Assembly (NCBI GenBank): GCA_902783255.1
Contig: CACZQB010000058.1
Span: forward strand, 62,001 to 126,000
Direction: 5' to 3'
Origin: Oscillospiraceae bacterium
Lineage (GTDB): Bacteria; Bacillota; Clostridia; Oscillospirales; UBA644
Length of the DNA stretch: 64,000 nucleotides
Position numbers and translations under genes: made by a program. The notes beneath the pieces were generated by a model. That model was not told the origin of the DNA. It was given only the letters and a program-made list of their open reading frames with translations, and did no database searches. This document shows, one piece after another, positions 16,716 to 26,276 of this stretch (positions within the stretch are counted from its first letter, which is position 1; each line of letters starts with the position of its first letter).

Positions 16716-17236
16716 TAATTATCGCATTTGGAAAGGCTTGTGATTATATCTCTGTATACTCTGTAAGGATCATCCTTGAATGCTGAGATCATTATATCCG
16801 CCTGCGCTTTTGTCGGAGCATACATTGTCAGCTCCATGAGAGGCGAACCTTCGTCGGTCAGAGAAAAAAGAACATCAAATCCTCCGTCCGGTTTTTCTCT
16901 GCATGAAGCGGATACCCCGAGGTCTTTTCTCAGTTTTGCCACTTCTCTTGCCGTTGCAAGTATGATTTTTTCGCGAAGGGTAGGGGAAAGATCCCTGCCT
17001 AGTGCCGTTACGATCTCTGTTCCTGTTTTCTGCAATACCGCGTATTCCGTGTCGTCATCTGTGATCAGAGAAACATGGCCTTTTTCTTCAAGATCATAAA
17101 GCTCGCCGGAAGTTCCTATCTGTCCGATACCGCATTCATTCAGAATTTGCGCTATCGTTACGGAAGGGAGCGGACATCCTGCCGATCTGAGGGTAAACAG
17201 GATCATCATTTTTATTTGCTGGTCGTCGTTTATCAT
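16715..17236 (-). CDS. DUF4364 family protein
   Basis: A 173-residue cytoplasmic protein of the Clostridia family DUF4364. The N-terminal part reads as a winged helix: QIKMMILFTLRSAGCPLPS, then a recognition-like helix, then GTSGELYDLEEKGHVSLI. The C-terminal half (about residues 90–170) is a small alpha/beta domain ending in YRVYRDIITSLSK. A DNA-binding role is suggested by fold only. It begins 12 nt after the sugar-binding lipoprotein gene, so it is read with it, an odd pairing of a probable regulator with a surface lipoprotein. Confidence 0.82.
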   Translation of the reverse strand: MINDDQQIKMMILFTLRSAGCPLPSVTIAQILNECGIGQIGTSGELYDLEEKGHVSLITDDDTEYAVLQKTGTEIVTALGRDLSPTLREKIILATAREVAKLRKDLGVSASCREKPDGGFDVLFSLTDEGSPLMELTMYAPTKAQADIMISAFKDDPYRVYRDIITSLSKCDN

Positions 17237-17248
17237 TTTTCTCCCTGT

Positions 17249-18670
17249 TTATTTATAATTTTCGTCGCCCGAAAGTCTTCTTATCGTAAGGATCGACGGT
17301 ATCATCTGCTCAATTATGCATTTATCGCTCACAGCACCGTATTTTTCAAGAACTTCCGTTGGAGACATCTGCGGAAGATTTGTATATAGACTGTTGAGCA
17401 CTGCGTCGCCGCCATCGGGCCAGAAACTGTATTTGCAGTTTCTGCTCATTTCAAGCAGTATTCTGTAATCCCTTGGATCGCTGAAAATGTTGGTATCGTA
17501 GTAGTTTTCTATCGATGCAGCGTCCGGATACTGTTCAAGCGGAGAAAATATCTCATCTATCAGCATTGCCGAACATTCAACCTCTTTAGCGTAAAAAGGA
17601 ATAGACAGCGTTTCCGCTTTTTCATAAAATCCCACATATTTTGCAGGATCTCCGAAAGGACCTGCGGGAAACGGCAGAAGCCCGAAATTGTTTACCTTGT
17701 AAGCAATTTTATCGAATATTTCACCGGATGATGTCAAAAGCATCGCTGCTTCATTGTTCATAAACGGGTTTGTATAATTCCAGTCACCGTATCCCGTGTT
17801 CGTGAATTCAAGCATGTATTCATCGTAATTTGAAATAACATCTTTTACCCATTCCAAAGCTTCTATTCCTGCTTCCGACGTCCATCCGCAATGGTATTCC
17901 GAAACATCGTCGTTGAATTCGGCAAAAGAGGTTCCGTTGTTGAGAAGCGCCGATCGAATAAAATGCTTCAGGCATGCCGCAAGTCCCTTGATAGGAGTTG
18001 CCCTTGTATTGTCAGTGCACGCTACGGCTACTTCCATCATTTTCTCTCTTGTCCATTCGCCGTTTTCATAAAATTCGCGAAGATCGTAAAATCCTGACAT
18101 ACCCGTAATATCCGAATTGAACACAATCGGATAAAAGATGACGGGACCCATATTCATCCATGATACCGGAACAACACCGCACATCGTTCCTTTGCACATC
18201 AGAAATTCCCAGTCATTCGGGGCGCCCCATTTCGATTCGTCATATATATCGATGTAGTCCGAAACATGTTCGATATCCGTCAGCCCGCCTAGATTGCCGA
18301 ATTCTCTTATCTGCGCTGGATCAGTAAATATAATGTCGGCAAGCGATTCTCCGGTTGCAAGAGTTGCCGAAAGGAGCGTTTTAAAGGTATTGTCCGCGCC
18401 GATGTATTTCAGATTGATTTCGCAGTTATGCCTGTTCGCAACATCTTTAAGTCTCTGTAAAGCATTGTCCGCCAGATTCGTGTCTCGCAGATAATACATC
18501 GGTTTTTCATTTATGTCGGAAGTCTGAAGTATGTAAAAAGTATATCCGCTCAAGTCTGTCTGATCCGTCGATCCGAATGTCTGGTCAAAAGCTTCTTCAC
18601 TTCCGCCCGAACATGAAACAAGAACTGAAACAATCAGCAATACTGCAATCATAAACGCTGTTTTTTTCAT
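17249..18670 (-). CDS. Extracellular solute-binding lipoprotein (carbohydrate type), no permease nearby
   Basis: A 473-residue lipoprotein with a signal peptide and lipobox ending in C20 (VLVSCSGG). It resembles the large Clostridia group of ABC sugar-binding proteins. Recognisable segments are LQRLKDVANRHNCEINLKYI early on, DESKWG, the 'NDWEFLMCKGTMCGVVP' region and FYENGEWTREKMMEVA. The 36393–37811 protein is a close paralogue (shared LQRL.DV..HNC, .KWG, YGVVP or CGVVP, YENG.W). It would bind a glycan fragment outside the membrane for import. The expected two ABC permease genes are absent on either side. It has its own promoter with a palindrome across the -10 box, suggesting repressor control. 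Confidence 0.85.
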   Translation of the reverse strand: MKKTAFMIAVLLIVSVLVSCSGGSEEAFDQTFGSTDQTDLSGYTFYILQTSDINEKPMYYLRDTNLADNALQRLKDVANRHNCEINLKYIGADNTFKTLLSATLATGESLADIIFTDPAQIREFGNLGGLTDIEHVSDYIDIYDESKWGAPNDWEFLMCKGTMCGVVPVSWMNMGPVIFYPIVFNSDITGMSGFYDLREFYENGEWTREKMMEVAVACTDNTRATPIKGLAACLKHFIRSALLNNGTSFAEFNDDVSEYHCGWTSEAGIEALEWVKDVISNYDEYMLEFTNTGYGDWNYTNPFMNNEAAMLLTSSGEIFDKIAYKVNNFGLLPFPAGPFGDPAKYVGFYEKAETLSIPFYAKEVECSAMLIDEIFSPLEQYPDAASIENYYDTNIFSDPRDYRILLEMSRNCKYSFWPDGGDAVLNSLYTNLPQMSPTEVLEKYGAVSDKCIIEQMIPSILTIRRLSGDENYK

Positions 18671-18700
18671 CTATGCATTTCCTCCCTCATATGATATATC

Positions 18701-18717
18701 TGTATAATGATTATACA
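18701..18717. promoter_or_regulatory. 17-bp palindrome over the -10 box (candidate operator)
   Basis: TGTATAATGATTATACA is a perfect dyad with one central base. It contains the -10 box of the lipoprotein promoter on the minus strand. A protein bound here would block RNA polymerase. Confidence 0.55.
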
Positions 18718-18738
18718 ATAAACAAAAATTATTGTCAA
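18710..18738 (-). promoter_or_regulatory. SigA promoter of the sugar-binding lipoprotein–DUF4364 transcript
   Basis: Minus-strand TTGACA (18738–18733), 17-nt spacer, TATAAT (18715–18710). It lies in the 104-nt gap after the GH127 gene, so this unit can be expressed separately from araB–GH127. Confidence 0.9.
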
Positions 18739-18774
18739 CACATAAATCATGAGATTTTTCGTGTTACGCAATAT

Positions 18775-20676
18775 TTATTTTACCGGCAGCCATACCCTCA
18801 TCTGATTTTTTCCTCTGTTTGCCCACAGACTGTACGGTATTCCGTGTATATCTGTTTTCAACAGAGCAGGCACGCTGTCAGAATAAAGGGAGTTCTGCGC
18901 TTCCCGTTTAAAACCGGAAACAGTTAATGTTCTCGTTCCGCAAAGCAGCTTTTCATCATATTCATTAAGATGTGGCAGGCTGTTTGTGTCGAAGCGGAGG
19001 GAAAGAACATCGTCATTGTTGTCAACACCTTCAAAACAGTAAACTAGCGGTCCTGCGCATATTGAAGCTTTGCCTGAAAGCGCGGGAACTTTTTCCGATG
19101 CGTAAACATATCTTGGCGAAATATCAAGCGTCAGAGTTATTTCATCACCGTTTTGCGCGCTGATAATAATATATCCGTTATTGTTATAAACAGATAGCTC
19201 GCAGCCGTTTTTTGCAGCTTTATATTTCTTGCTCCATGCGGGTATCCTCATTGCAATATTGCCGTTTCCCTCGATCTTATATCTTATTTCTCCCGAATAC
19301 GGATATTCCGTTTTGCAATAAAGCTTCATTCCGTTTTTAAATGATACTTCTCCCGCTGCATACAGGTTGCAGAAAACCGTATCGTCTTTCTCTCCGTATG
19401 CGTATTTGCCTATTGAGGCTATAAGTCTTGCTGCATTCGGAGGACAGCATGCGCATGCGTGCCATCCGAAACGCGTCAGCCTTACATGGCGCTGCGTCTG
19501 GGCAACTTCAGAAATTCCCGGGACTGCCTCAAGAGGATTGACGTAGAAAAATTCCTTTCCGTCTGTCTGAATACCTGAAAGAACGGTATTGTAAAATGCG
19601 GTTTCCATCACATCACCGTATTCGCCGTTGATCTCGTCAGCAAGCATTCTTTCAGCAAACATCATAAGTGCTATCGAAGCGCACGTTTCTGCGTATACCG
19701 TGTCTGACGGCAGATCGTAATCCGTTGAAAAAGCTTCTCCGTGACATGTTGAACCTATGCCGCCTGTTATATACATACGCTTTTGTGTGATACTGTTCCA
19801 GAGCCTTTTGCATGCTTCTGAAAGCTCTTTGTCGTCTGTTTCGGTTGCCACATCTTTCATTCCCGAATACAGATATCCTGCTCTCACAGCGTGTCCTTTT
19901 GCATCGTAAAGCCTTTTGAGCGGCGTATCTGATTGCTGATATGCATAATCAGACGGATTGTTCCCCCATATATACCAGTCACGCGCTTTTATCTCTTTTT
20001 CATAGTAGTGCGGATCAACGCCGCGGCAGTCGATAAAATGCTTTGCAAGTTCAAGGCAGTGCTTATTACCCGTAACAGCATACACTTTCATAAGCGCAAG
20101 CTCGATTTCGGGGTGACCGGGATATCCTTCTGCTTTATCGGTTATAAAATGGCGGTAAATATGCTCCGCATTTTTTTCTGCAACATCAAGAAGCTTTCTC
20201 TTTCCCGTTGCCTCATAATACGCGCACGCCGCTTCCATCATATGTCCCGCACAATAAAGCTCATGCGCTTCAAGAAGATTCTGCCAGCGTCGTTCCTTCT
20301 GAGAAATCGTAAATCTTGTGTCGAGATATCCGTCTCTGTCCTGAGCATTCGCAACTAAGTCAATAACTTCATCGATCTTGTCTTCAAGTTCCTTGTCCTG
20401 AAAAACAGAAACAGAATACGCCGCTGCCTCTATCCATTTTGCAACGTCGCTGTCCTGAAATACCATTCCGTAAAAACTGCCGTGTTCTTCTCCTCGGAGC
20501 GCTTTTCCGGCATTGATAAAGTTTTCTATCGCGCCGCTTTTTTCAACGCCGTCTATTTCATCCTTCAATACCTTGTATTGATAGGGGATCATAACATTAT
20601 GAACGAGCTCCTGATATTTTTTGATAAAGCCGTCAGATTTATAGTTCTTGACCGATATTTCATGTATCTTTTTCAT
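18775..20676 (-). CDS. GH127 beta-L-arabinofuranosidase
   Basis: A 633-residue glycoside hydrolase of the GH127 family, releasing L-arabinofuranose from plant or hydroxyproline-linked arabinosides. The unusual zinc-cysteine active site of the family is intact: E330 and C332 in YAETCASIALMM, and C410-C411 in HACACCPPN, the first of the pair being the nucleophile position. No signal peptide is seen, so it acts on imported oligosaccharides. An in-frame GTG lies at 20685, but the ATG at 20676 is better placed after GGGTGAT. It follows the ribulokinase gene by 15 nt. The pair implies breakdown of arabinose to ribulose 5-phosphate, though an arabinose isomerase and epimerase are not in the window. 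Confidence 0.92.
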   Translation of the reverse strand: MKKIHEISVKNYKSDGFIKKYQELVHNVMIPYQYKVLKDEIDGVEKSGAIENFINAGKALRGEEHGSFYGMVFQDSDVAKWIEAAAYSVSVFQDKELEDKIDEVIDLVANAQDRDGYLDTRFTISQKERRWQNLLEAHELYCAGHMMEAACAYYEATGKRKLLDVAEKNAEHIYRHFITDKAEGYPGHPEIELALMKVYAVTGNKHCLELAKHFIDCRGVDPHYYEKEIKARDWYIWGNNPSDYAYQQSDTPLKRLYDAKGHAVRAGYLYSGMKDVATETDDKELSEACKRLWNSITQKRMYITGGIGSTCHGEAFSTDYDLPSDTVYAETCASIALMMFAERMLADEINGEYGDVMETAFYNTVLSGIQTDGKEFFYVNPLEAVPGISEVAQTQRHVRLTRFGWHACACCPPNAARLIASIGKYAYGEKDDTVFCNLYAAGEVSFKNGMKLYCKTEYPYSGEIRYKIEGNGNIAMRIPAWSKKYKAAKNGCELSVYNNNGYIIISAQNGDEITLTLDISPRYVYASEKVPALSGKASICAGPLVYCFEGVDNNDDVLSLRFDTNSLPHLNEYDEKLLCGTRTLTVSGFKREAQNSLYSDSVPALLKTDIHGIPYSLWANRGKNQMRVWLPVK

Positions 20677-20691
20677 AATGATCACCCGTAA

Positions 20692-22359
20692 TTATTCATC
20701 TTTCAGTTTTTTCAGCCGTTTCATCACATCGTTTTGTCCGCGACCGAAATAATCGTGAAGAACTTTATATTCAGCAAACAGTTTGTCGTAAACTGCTTTT
20801 GATTTTTTGTTTGGAATATATGTTATATCGCTCAGAGATCCCATTTGTTCTGCGGCCTCAAAAACTGAATCATATCCGCCCTTTGCTTTTCCGGCAGCAA
20901 CTGCGCCGAAGATCGCAGAACCTAAAGCAGGTGCCTGAGAAGAACCGCTTATTTTGATCTCCAAACCCGTTACATCTGCATATATCTGCATCGTTTCCGG
21001 GCTTTTTACGGCAATTCCGCCGGCAGCATACAGCCCTGTAACGGGTACTCCGTGCGTCTCAAAGTTTTCGATGATCATTCTTGTTCCGTATGCCGTTGAT
21101 TCAACGAGCGCCTTATATATTTCTTCAGGCTTTGTGGCAAGCGTCATTCCCAGGATCATTCCAGAAAGATCCACGTCAACAAGAATGGATCTGTTGCCGT
21201 TCCACCAGTCAAGAGCAAGAAGGCCGCTTTTGCCTGCGGGAATTTTCTCGGCTTTTTCCGCAAGCAGCTGCTGCGGAGATATCCCTCTGCTTTCGGCTTC
21301 TGCTTTATATTCCCCGGACAGCATATTTTCCGTAAACCACGCAAAACTGTCGCCGACACAGCTCTGTCCTGCCTCATATCCTATCATTCCCGGCAAAATA
21401 CCGTCTTCGACCGAACCGCAAATACCGGGAACATATCTGTCTTCGTCGGAAAGCAGCATGTGACATGTTGATGTGCCCATGATCATAAGCATATTGCCCT
21501 TTTCTTTCATTCCCAGCGCGGGAACGGTAACGTGAGCGTCAACATTTGCAACAGCAACAGCGCATCTTTCACAAAGTCCGGTCATTTCGGCTGCTTCTTT
21601 TGTGATTTCACCCGCCTTTGAACCAATAGGCGAAACGGGACAAGAAAATTTTTCTTCAATTACGTTTTCAAGTCTTTTATCAAGCGATGCAAAGAATTCT
21701 TTTGACGGATATCCGTATTTTTTATTCCACATAGCCTTGTAACCGGCTGTGCATGAATTTTTCGTCTCTTTTCCGCATAGCCGACTTATTACCCAGTCGG
21801 CAGCTTCAACAAACGAGTCTGCCGCTTCATAAACTTCGGGCGCTTTGTCAAGAGTTTCCCATATCTTCGGGAACATCCATTCGGAAGAAATCTTTCCTCC
21901 GTATGAATTTATCCATTTTTCGTCGCGTTCATGAGCGATCTCGTTGAGTCTGTTTGCTTTATCCTGAGCAGCATGGTGTTTCCACAGCTTTACATATGCG
22001 TAAGGATTGCTTTTGAATTTATCTGTAAAACAAAGAGGCGTTCCGTCTTTTTTGATCGGAAGCATCGTGCATGCGGTAAAATCAATGCCTAACCCGATTA
22101 TATCCTCGGCTTTGACACCGCTCTTTTTTATAACATCGGGGATCGTATTTTTTAATACGTCTATATAATCCTGCGGATGCTGTAATGCAAAATCCTGAGG
22201 AAGACCGCCGAACATTTTATTGGCAAATTCTGATCCTGTCGAAATAACGGCATGAGGATATTCCATTACGGAACAGCATATTTCTTCGGGCGATCCTACT
22301 TTAAACAGCGCGGCTCTTCCCGAAAGTGTTCCGAAATCAATTCCCAGAGTGTATTTCAT
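20692..22359 (-). CDS. araB: L-ribulokinase (FGGY kinase)
   Basis: Phosphorylates L-ribulose at O5 in L-arabinose catabolism. The protein has about 555 residues and follows AraB along its length: [14 protein letters not shown] at the N-terminus, [34 protein letters not shown] and the late glycine-rich [13 protein letters not shown]. The ATG at 22359 has GGAGG 12–16 nt upstream and is preferred over an in-frame TTG at 22368 that lies too close to that site. It is transcribed from a SigA-type promoter and leads the GH127 gene. Substrate within the FGGY family is set by similarity, so a related ketopentose is possible. Confidence 0.9.
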   Translation of the reverse strand: MKYTLGIDFGTLSGRAALFKVGSPEEICCSVMEYPHAVISTGSEFANKMFGGLPQDFALQHPQDYIDVLKNTIPDVIKKSGVKAEDIIGLGIDFTACTMLPIKKDGTPLCFTDKFKSNPYAYVKLWKHHAAQDKANRLNEIAHERDEKWINSYGGKISSEWMFPKIWETLDKAPEVYEAADSFVEAADWVISRLCGKETKNSCTAGYKAMWNKKYGYPSKEFFASLDKRLENVIEEKFSCPVSPIGSKAGEITKEAAEMTGLCERCAVAVANVDAHVTVPALGMKEKGNMLMIMGTSTCHMLLSDEDRYVPGICGSVEDGILPGMIGYEAGQSCVGDSFAWFTENMLSGEYKAEAESRGISPQQLLAEKAEKIPAGKSGLLALDWWNGNRSILVDVDLSGMILGMTLATKPEEIYKALVESTAYGTRMIIENFETHGVPVTGLYAAGGIAVKSPETMQIYADVTGLEIKISGSSQAPALGSAIFGAVAAGKAKGGYDSVFEAAEQMGSLSDITYIPNKKSKAVYDKLFAEYKVLHDYFGRGQNDVMKRLKKLKDE

Positions 22360-22411
22360 AAAAAACAAAACCTCCGATAACTCCGATAATAATATTAAGT
22401 ATCATAAGACA

Positions 22412-22440
22412 ATTATATTGTATTTTTAAAAAAAAGTCAA
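22412..22440 (-). promoter_or_regulatory. SigA-type promoter of araB–GH127
   Basis: Minus-strand TTGACT (22440–22435), 17-nt spacer, TATAAT (22417–22412), divergent from the galK promoter 72 nt away. Confidence 0.85.
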
Positions 22441-22441
22441 T

Positions 22442-22473
22442 AGAAATATTGCACTAGCAACGGTGTAATTTCT
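22442..22473. promoter_or_regulatory. Imperfect inverted repeat between araB and galK promoters
   Basis: AGAAAT…TTGCAC faces GGTGTAA…TTTCT across a short centre. It adjoins the araB -35 box and precedes the galK -35 box by about 40 nt. A shared operator is possible but the symmetry is imperfect. Confidence 0.3.
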
Positions 22474-22511
22474 GTTTGTTTGTGAATTTTTGGCGAATGG
22501 CGTAACTACTA

Positions 22512-22540
22512 TTGATTTTTTTTATTTTTTATAGTATAAT
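22512..22540 (+). promoter_or_regulatory. SigA-type promoter of galK
   Basis: TTGATT (22512–22517), 17-nt spacer, TATAAT (22535–22540); transcription would begin about 62 nt before the galK start. Confidence 0.82.
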
Positions 22541-22608
22541 ATAGGGAGTCAATTAAAATAGGTTATTATTGGATCATTCACATTGTTAAACGAAAGGTTG
22601 ACTGTATC

Positions 22609-23793
22609 ATGACAGACAAAAACGAAATAATCACCAAATTTATCGAGTTATACGGCGGCGATCCTTCGGATGTAAGAGTTTTTTCTTCTCCGGGACGCGT
22701 AAATCTTATCGGTGAACATACTGACTATAACGGAGGGTTTGTTTTCCCCGCCGCGCTTTCTCAGTCTTCTACCGTAGCTGTCAGAAGAAACGACAGCGGA
22801 TTTATTCGCATTGCCGCAACCGATCTCCCCGACAGGGTCTGCCTTGATATCAGTAAACTTGCTGATTATAAAGATCTTAAATGGGGCAACTATCAGGCAG
22901 GCGTAGCGTATGTTATGCAGCAAAGCGGTTATCTGATCTCTTCCTGCGATATACTTTATGACGATACTGTTCCGTTTGGCGCGGGACTTTCATCTTCCGC
23001 CGCTATTGAAGTTGTTATGGCACTCGTTATTGCACAGTTTTCATATGAGCAGGGCGTTACCGATAAGCCGAATATGATCGAGCTTGCCAAACTATCTCAA
23101 AAAGCTGAAAATACATACTGTGGCGTAAACTGCGGCATAATGGATCAGTTTGCTTCTGCTATGGGCAGAAAAAATCATGCAGTTTTTCTGGATTGCAAGG
23201 ATCTCAGCTTCAAATACGTGCCGCTGGATCTTAACGGTTACAAAATCGTTATAGGTAATACAAATAAAAAACGTTCTCTTGCCGAATCAAAATATAATGA
23301 AAGACGCGCACAGTGCGAAGAGGCTCTTTCTCAGCTCAAGCTGGCTTATCCCGAGGCAGAATGTCTTCGTGATATCAGCGCCGAACAGTTTGAAAACGCC
23401 AAAACACTTGTTCTCGACGATATATGCCGCATGAGGGCGGAACATGTTATTTATGAATGCGACAGAGTTCTGAAATCTGTTGAGGCGCTTAATTCCGGCG
23501 ATATCCGTTCTTTCGGCAATCTCATGACAGCTTCTCATATTTCCCTCCGCGATCTTTATGAGGTAACGGGTCCGCATCTCGATATAATGGTAGAAGAAAG
23601 TCTCGCTATCGAAGGTTGTATCGGTTCAAGAATGACAGGAGCAGGCTTCGGCGGATGCACAGTCAGCATTGTTGCAGATTACGCTATCGACGAATTTATC
23701 TCTGAAGTCGGCAAAAATTATGAATCCCGCACCGGCATAGTTCCCGCTTTCTATATAAGCGAAGCAGGGGATGGGGGACGCGAAATCCTGTAA
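22609..23793 (+). CDS. galK: Galactokinase
   Basis: Phosphorylates alpha-D-galactose to galactose 1-phosphate, first step of the Leloir pathway. The 394-residue protein has the galactokinase signature GRVNLIGEHTDYNGGFVFPAA near residues 30–50, the GHMP ATP-binding motif VPFGAGLSSSAAIE near 125, and the C-terminal GHMP motif MTGAGFGGCTVSIV. galT and galE are not in the window, so the operon is a single gene between its own promoter and the next convergent gene. Confidence 0.96.
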   Translation: MTDKNEIITKFIELYGGDPSDVRVFSSPGRVNLIGEHTDYNGGFVFPAALSQSSTVAVRRNDSGFIRIAATDLPDRVCLDISKLADYKDLKWGNYQAGVAYVMQQSGYLISSCDILYDDTVPFGAGLSSSAAIEVVMALVIAQFSYEQGVTDKPNMIELAKLSQKAENTYCGVNCGIMDQFASAMGRKNHAVFLDCKDLSFKYVPLDLNGYKIVIGNTNKKRSLAESKYNERRAQCEEALSQLKLAYPEAECLRDISAEQFENAKTLVLDDICRMRAEHVIYECDRVLKSVEALNSGDIRSFGNLMTASHISLRDLYEVTGPHLDIMVEESLAIEGCIGSRMTGAGFGGCTVSIVADYAIDEFISEVGKNYESRTGIVPAFYISEAGDGGREIL

Positions 23794-23822
23794 AAAAAGA
23801 GGCAACCGAATTTTCGGTTGCC
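23791..23822 (-). terminator. Intrinsic terminator after the amidase gene
   Basis: GGCAACCGAA / TTCGGTTGCC stem with a 2-nt loop. On the minus strand it is followed by TCTTTTTTTA. It lies between the convergent galK and amidase genes; no T tract follows on the plus strand. Confidence 0.82.
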
Positions 23823-23834
23823 ATTCATGTTTAT

Positions 23835-24962
23835 TTATGAAATCTCTATAAGAGAAAAGTATTTATTTATTCCGTTTACTATTCCTTCCACGATTTTTTT
23901 CTGGAATTCCGGGTCATTCATCGCTTTATCGTCGGACGGACATGATGAAAATCCCATTTCAAGAAGGAGTATCGGAACTTTGCAGAACGCAAACATCGAT
24001 GTCTTATCTATCGGGTTAAGACCTCTGTTTTTCAGTCCCGTTGCTTTTGCATATTCTTCTAAAATAACGGTTGCTGCGTGCTTTGATAAATATTCGAGCC
24101 GTTCGCTCGGATATCCTGCCCATATCTTTGGGACAAGTACAAGTGCGCCGCTTTGTTTCGGGTCTTCGTCATATGAATTACAATGCAGCGAGATCATCAG
24201 ATCAGCATTGTTTCTGTTTGCAACGGCAGCCCGTTCTGCTCCAGAGAGTTTTTCTTTTATATCAGGATGGCTTAAAAGAACCTTGTATCCGTATGCCTCA
24301 AGCGCAGACTTCAACTTGCCGGCGATCTCATGTGTCGTTTCATATTCCGGAATTTTGGTTTTGGTCCCTTCTGTTCCGATCGTAAGCAGAGAATTATGCA
24401 CCCACGATGTGGTTTTCGACGGATCTATATACGGTGACAGCCATACGTCCGATTTACGCGTTTCGTCCTGATGTCCTGCGTCGAGCACTATAACACGTGT
24501 ATCCTTGTTTGAACCAAGAATCGGATTATCTTGTGCAAATGTTTTGTAATGTGCGTTGGCAGATTCATAAACCGCAGGTAAAACCTGGTCAATTCTGTAA
24601 TACAGGTCAATTTTGTCATTAGGATTTAATGTTGACGGATCTATCAGCGCGGAAAGGTCAAATTCGCTGCTGTGCCCGTCGTCCGGTGCTTCTTCAGTAT
24701 CGTTTTCTTCTGGATTGTTGTCGGTTATGCTTTTTCCGCTTGTTTCCGAATGATTTTTTGAGTTGATATCAATAAAACTCATTATCATCCATACGATCAA
24801 AACAGCAATAACGGCAAGTACGGCAAAAAATGAGATTTGCTTAATCAAAAGATTCCTTTTTCGCCTTCGTATCTCTTTTTTCTTCTGTTCGTATAGTCTT
24901 CTTTGACGTTCAAGCTGTTGCTTCCTTTGCCCCGGCGGGGGAATGCGTGTTCTTGTATTCAA
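23835..24962 (-). CDS. N-acetylmuramoyl-L-alanine amidase (Amidase_3), membrane-anchored
   Basis: Cleaves the amide bond between muramic acid and the stem peptide in peptidoglycan. The 375-residue protein has a very basic cytoplasmic start with Gln/Arg/Lys repeats (residues 1–43), one membrane helix (about 45–66), an acidic Ser/Asp/Glu-rich spacer, and a C-terminal zinc amidase domain. Zinc and catalytic residues are visible as LDAGHQDE (His), YETTHEIA (Glu), ISLHCNS (His) and LLLEMGFSS (Glu). The single helix makes it a tethered enzyme facing the wall. It has its own promoter and terminator and is a single-gene unit. Confidence 0.92.
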   Translation of the reverse strand: MNTRTRIPPPGQRKQQLERQRRLYEQKKKEIRRRKRNLLIKQISFFAVLAVIAVLIVWMIMSFIDINSKNHSETSGKSITDNNPEENDTEEAPDDGHSSEFDLSALIDPSTLNPNDKIDLYYRIDQVLPAVYESANAHYKTFAQDNPILGSNKDTRVIVLDAGHQDETRKSDVWLSPYIDPSKTTSWVHNSLLTIGTEGTKTKIPEYETTHEIAGKLKSALEAYGYKVLLSHPDIKEKLSGAERAAVANRNNADLMISLHCNSYDEDPKQSGALVLVPKIWAGYPSERLEYLSKHAATVILEEYAKATGLKNRGLNPIDKTSMFAFCKVPILLLEMGFSSCPSDDKAMNDPEFQKKIVEGIVNGINKYFSLIEIS

Positions 24963-25000
24963 AAAAAAACTTCCTTCTGACTATATATTTCAATATAGCT

Positions 25001-25029
25001 ATTATATCAAATTTTAACGATAATGTCAA
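25001..25029 (-). promoter_or_regulatory. SigA promoter of the amidase gene
   Basis: Minus-strand TTGACA (25029–25024), 17-nt spacer, TATAAT (25006–25001). Confidence 0.88.
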
Positions 25030-25086
25030 GTTGCTGCAAATCAATTCTCAACGCACCTTGAGTTATTCATACCAGGCGGTGATCAA

Positions 25087-26253
25087 ATGTTAAAAAAATC
25101 CGATATTGTTCTTTCAATCATTTTTATTATTTTTATTTTCGGCTTCGGGATACTTTTTATTGCTTTGCCCGATACCGATTTTTCGGAAAGTGAAAACAGA
25201 GTTCTTGCAAAAGCTCCGAAAATATCATTAACTTCCGTTACGGACGGCTCGTTTGAGTCAGGCTTCGAAAACTATATAACTGATCAGTTTCCTTTCCGTG
25301 ATTTCTTTGTCCGCTCCAATACTGCCGTTTCAATGTATGCGCTTTGCAAACGGGATATTAATGGCGTTTATATCGGTAAAGACGGTTATCTTTTTGAAAA
25401 GTTTGAAAACATCGATACTGACCGTATGAATAAACAGATAAATGCTCTTACTTTGTTTTCGGAACGACTTGATGCCCCTGTTTATTTCGCTGTTGTTCCT
25501 AATTCCATAGCTGTTTACGGCAGCAAAATTCCTGCCTTTGCTCCTGCCGAAAAAGAATATAACGGTAAGACGCTTTCAAATCAGCGCGCATATATCGATC
25601 GTTTCTATTCTTCACTCCCTCCTTCTGTCACAACGATCGATCTCACTTCGGCGCTTGAAGCGAAAAAAGATGAATATATTTATTACCGCACGGATCATCA
25701 TTGGACAACTCTCGGTGCATTTTACGCTTATCAGACTATATGCAACTCTATCGGCATCACTCCAACCAATAAAGAGGATTACGATATTACCCCAATAAGC
25801 AGCAGCTTTTACGGAACACTGTTTTCCAAGGGCAATTTCCCTGTCGCGCCGGATACTATCACTCGCTTCGATCTGAAAGATCAGCCCGTTTATTCCGTTG
25901 TTTCGGACGGTGAAACTAAATCATCATTATACGATGAAAGCTATCTCTCCAAAAAAGACAAATATTCTTATTTTATGTCCGGCAATCCTGCTCATCTTAC
26001 CGTTACAACAAATTCATGCACATCCAAAACAGCTGTTTTTATTAAAGATTCATATACACATTGTTTATTGCCGTTTTTTATTACGCATTTCAGCACGATC
26101 CATATGATAGACCCTCGCTACATAAACGAAAATCTTACCGAATATGTTTCTTCGTTGGAACCCGATGTTGTTATTGTAATATATAACGCAAAAACGCTTT
26201 CGGAAGATACTAATTTCATCAAGCTCGGATATACTCCCCGAAACAAATCATAA
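25087..26253 (+). CDS. DHHW family protein (AlgX/AlgJ SGNH-like)
   Basis: A 388-residue protein with one N-terminal membrane helix (residues 7–28) and a large extracytoplasmic domain. The name-giving motif is visible as YRTDHHWTTLGAFYAY near residue 205. The region SENRVLAKAPKIS early in the mature part is also typical. The family is related to the SGNH-hydrolase-like AlgJ/AlgX proteins that handle O-acetylation of extracellular polysaccharides, and it often accompanies an MBOAT acyltransferase. No MBOAT gene lies here, so the acceptor is unknown. A late KDSYTHCLLPFF segment may carry the SGNH Ser/Asp-like site. GGCGGTGA is a fair ribosome binding site. Confidence 0.85.
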   Translation: MLKKSDIVLSIIFIIFIFGFGILFIALPDTDFSESENRVLAKAPKISLTSVTDGSFESGFENYITDQFPFRDFFVRSNTAVSMYALCKRDINGVYIGKDGYLFEKFENIDTDRMNKQINALTLFSERLDAPVYFAVVPNSIAVYGSKIPAFAPAEKEYNGKTLSNQRAYIDRFYSSLPPSVTTIDLTSALEAKKDEYIYYRTDHHWTTLGAFYAYQTICNSIGITPTNKEDYDITPISSSFYGTLFSKGNFPVAPDTITRFDLKDQPVYSVVSDGETKSSLYDESYLSKKDKYSYFMSGNPAHLTVTTNSCTSKTAVFIKDSYTHCLLPFFITHFSTIHMIDPRYINENLTEYVSSLEPDVVIVIYNAKTLSEDTNFIKLGYTPRNKS

Positions 26254-26276
26254 ATATAAGATCGGAATACATTATA

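Noticed and set aside
20954..21463. Open frame opposite the ribulokinase gene
   Set aside because: Composition is that of a reverse-complement shadow; the ribulokinase frame is secure.
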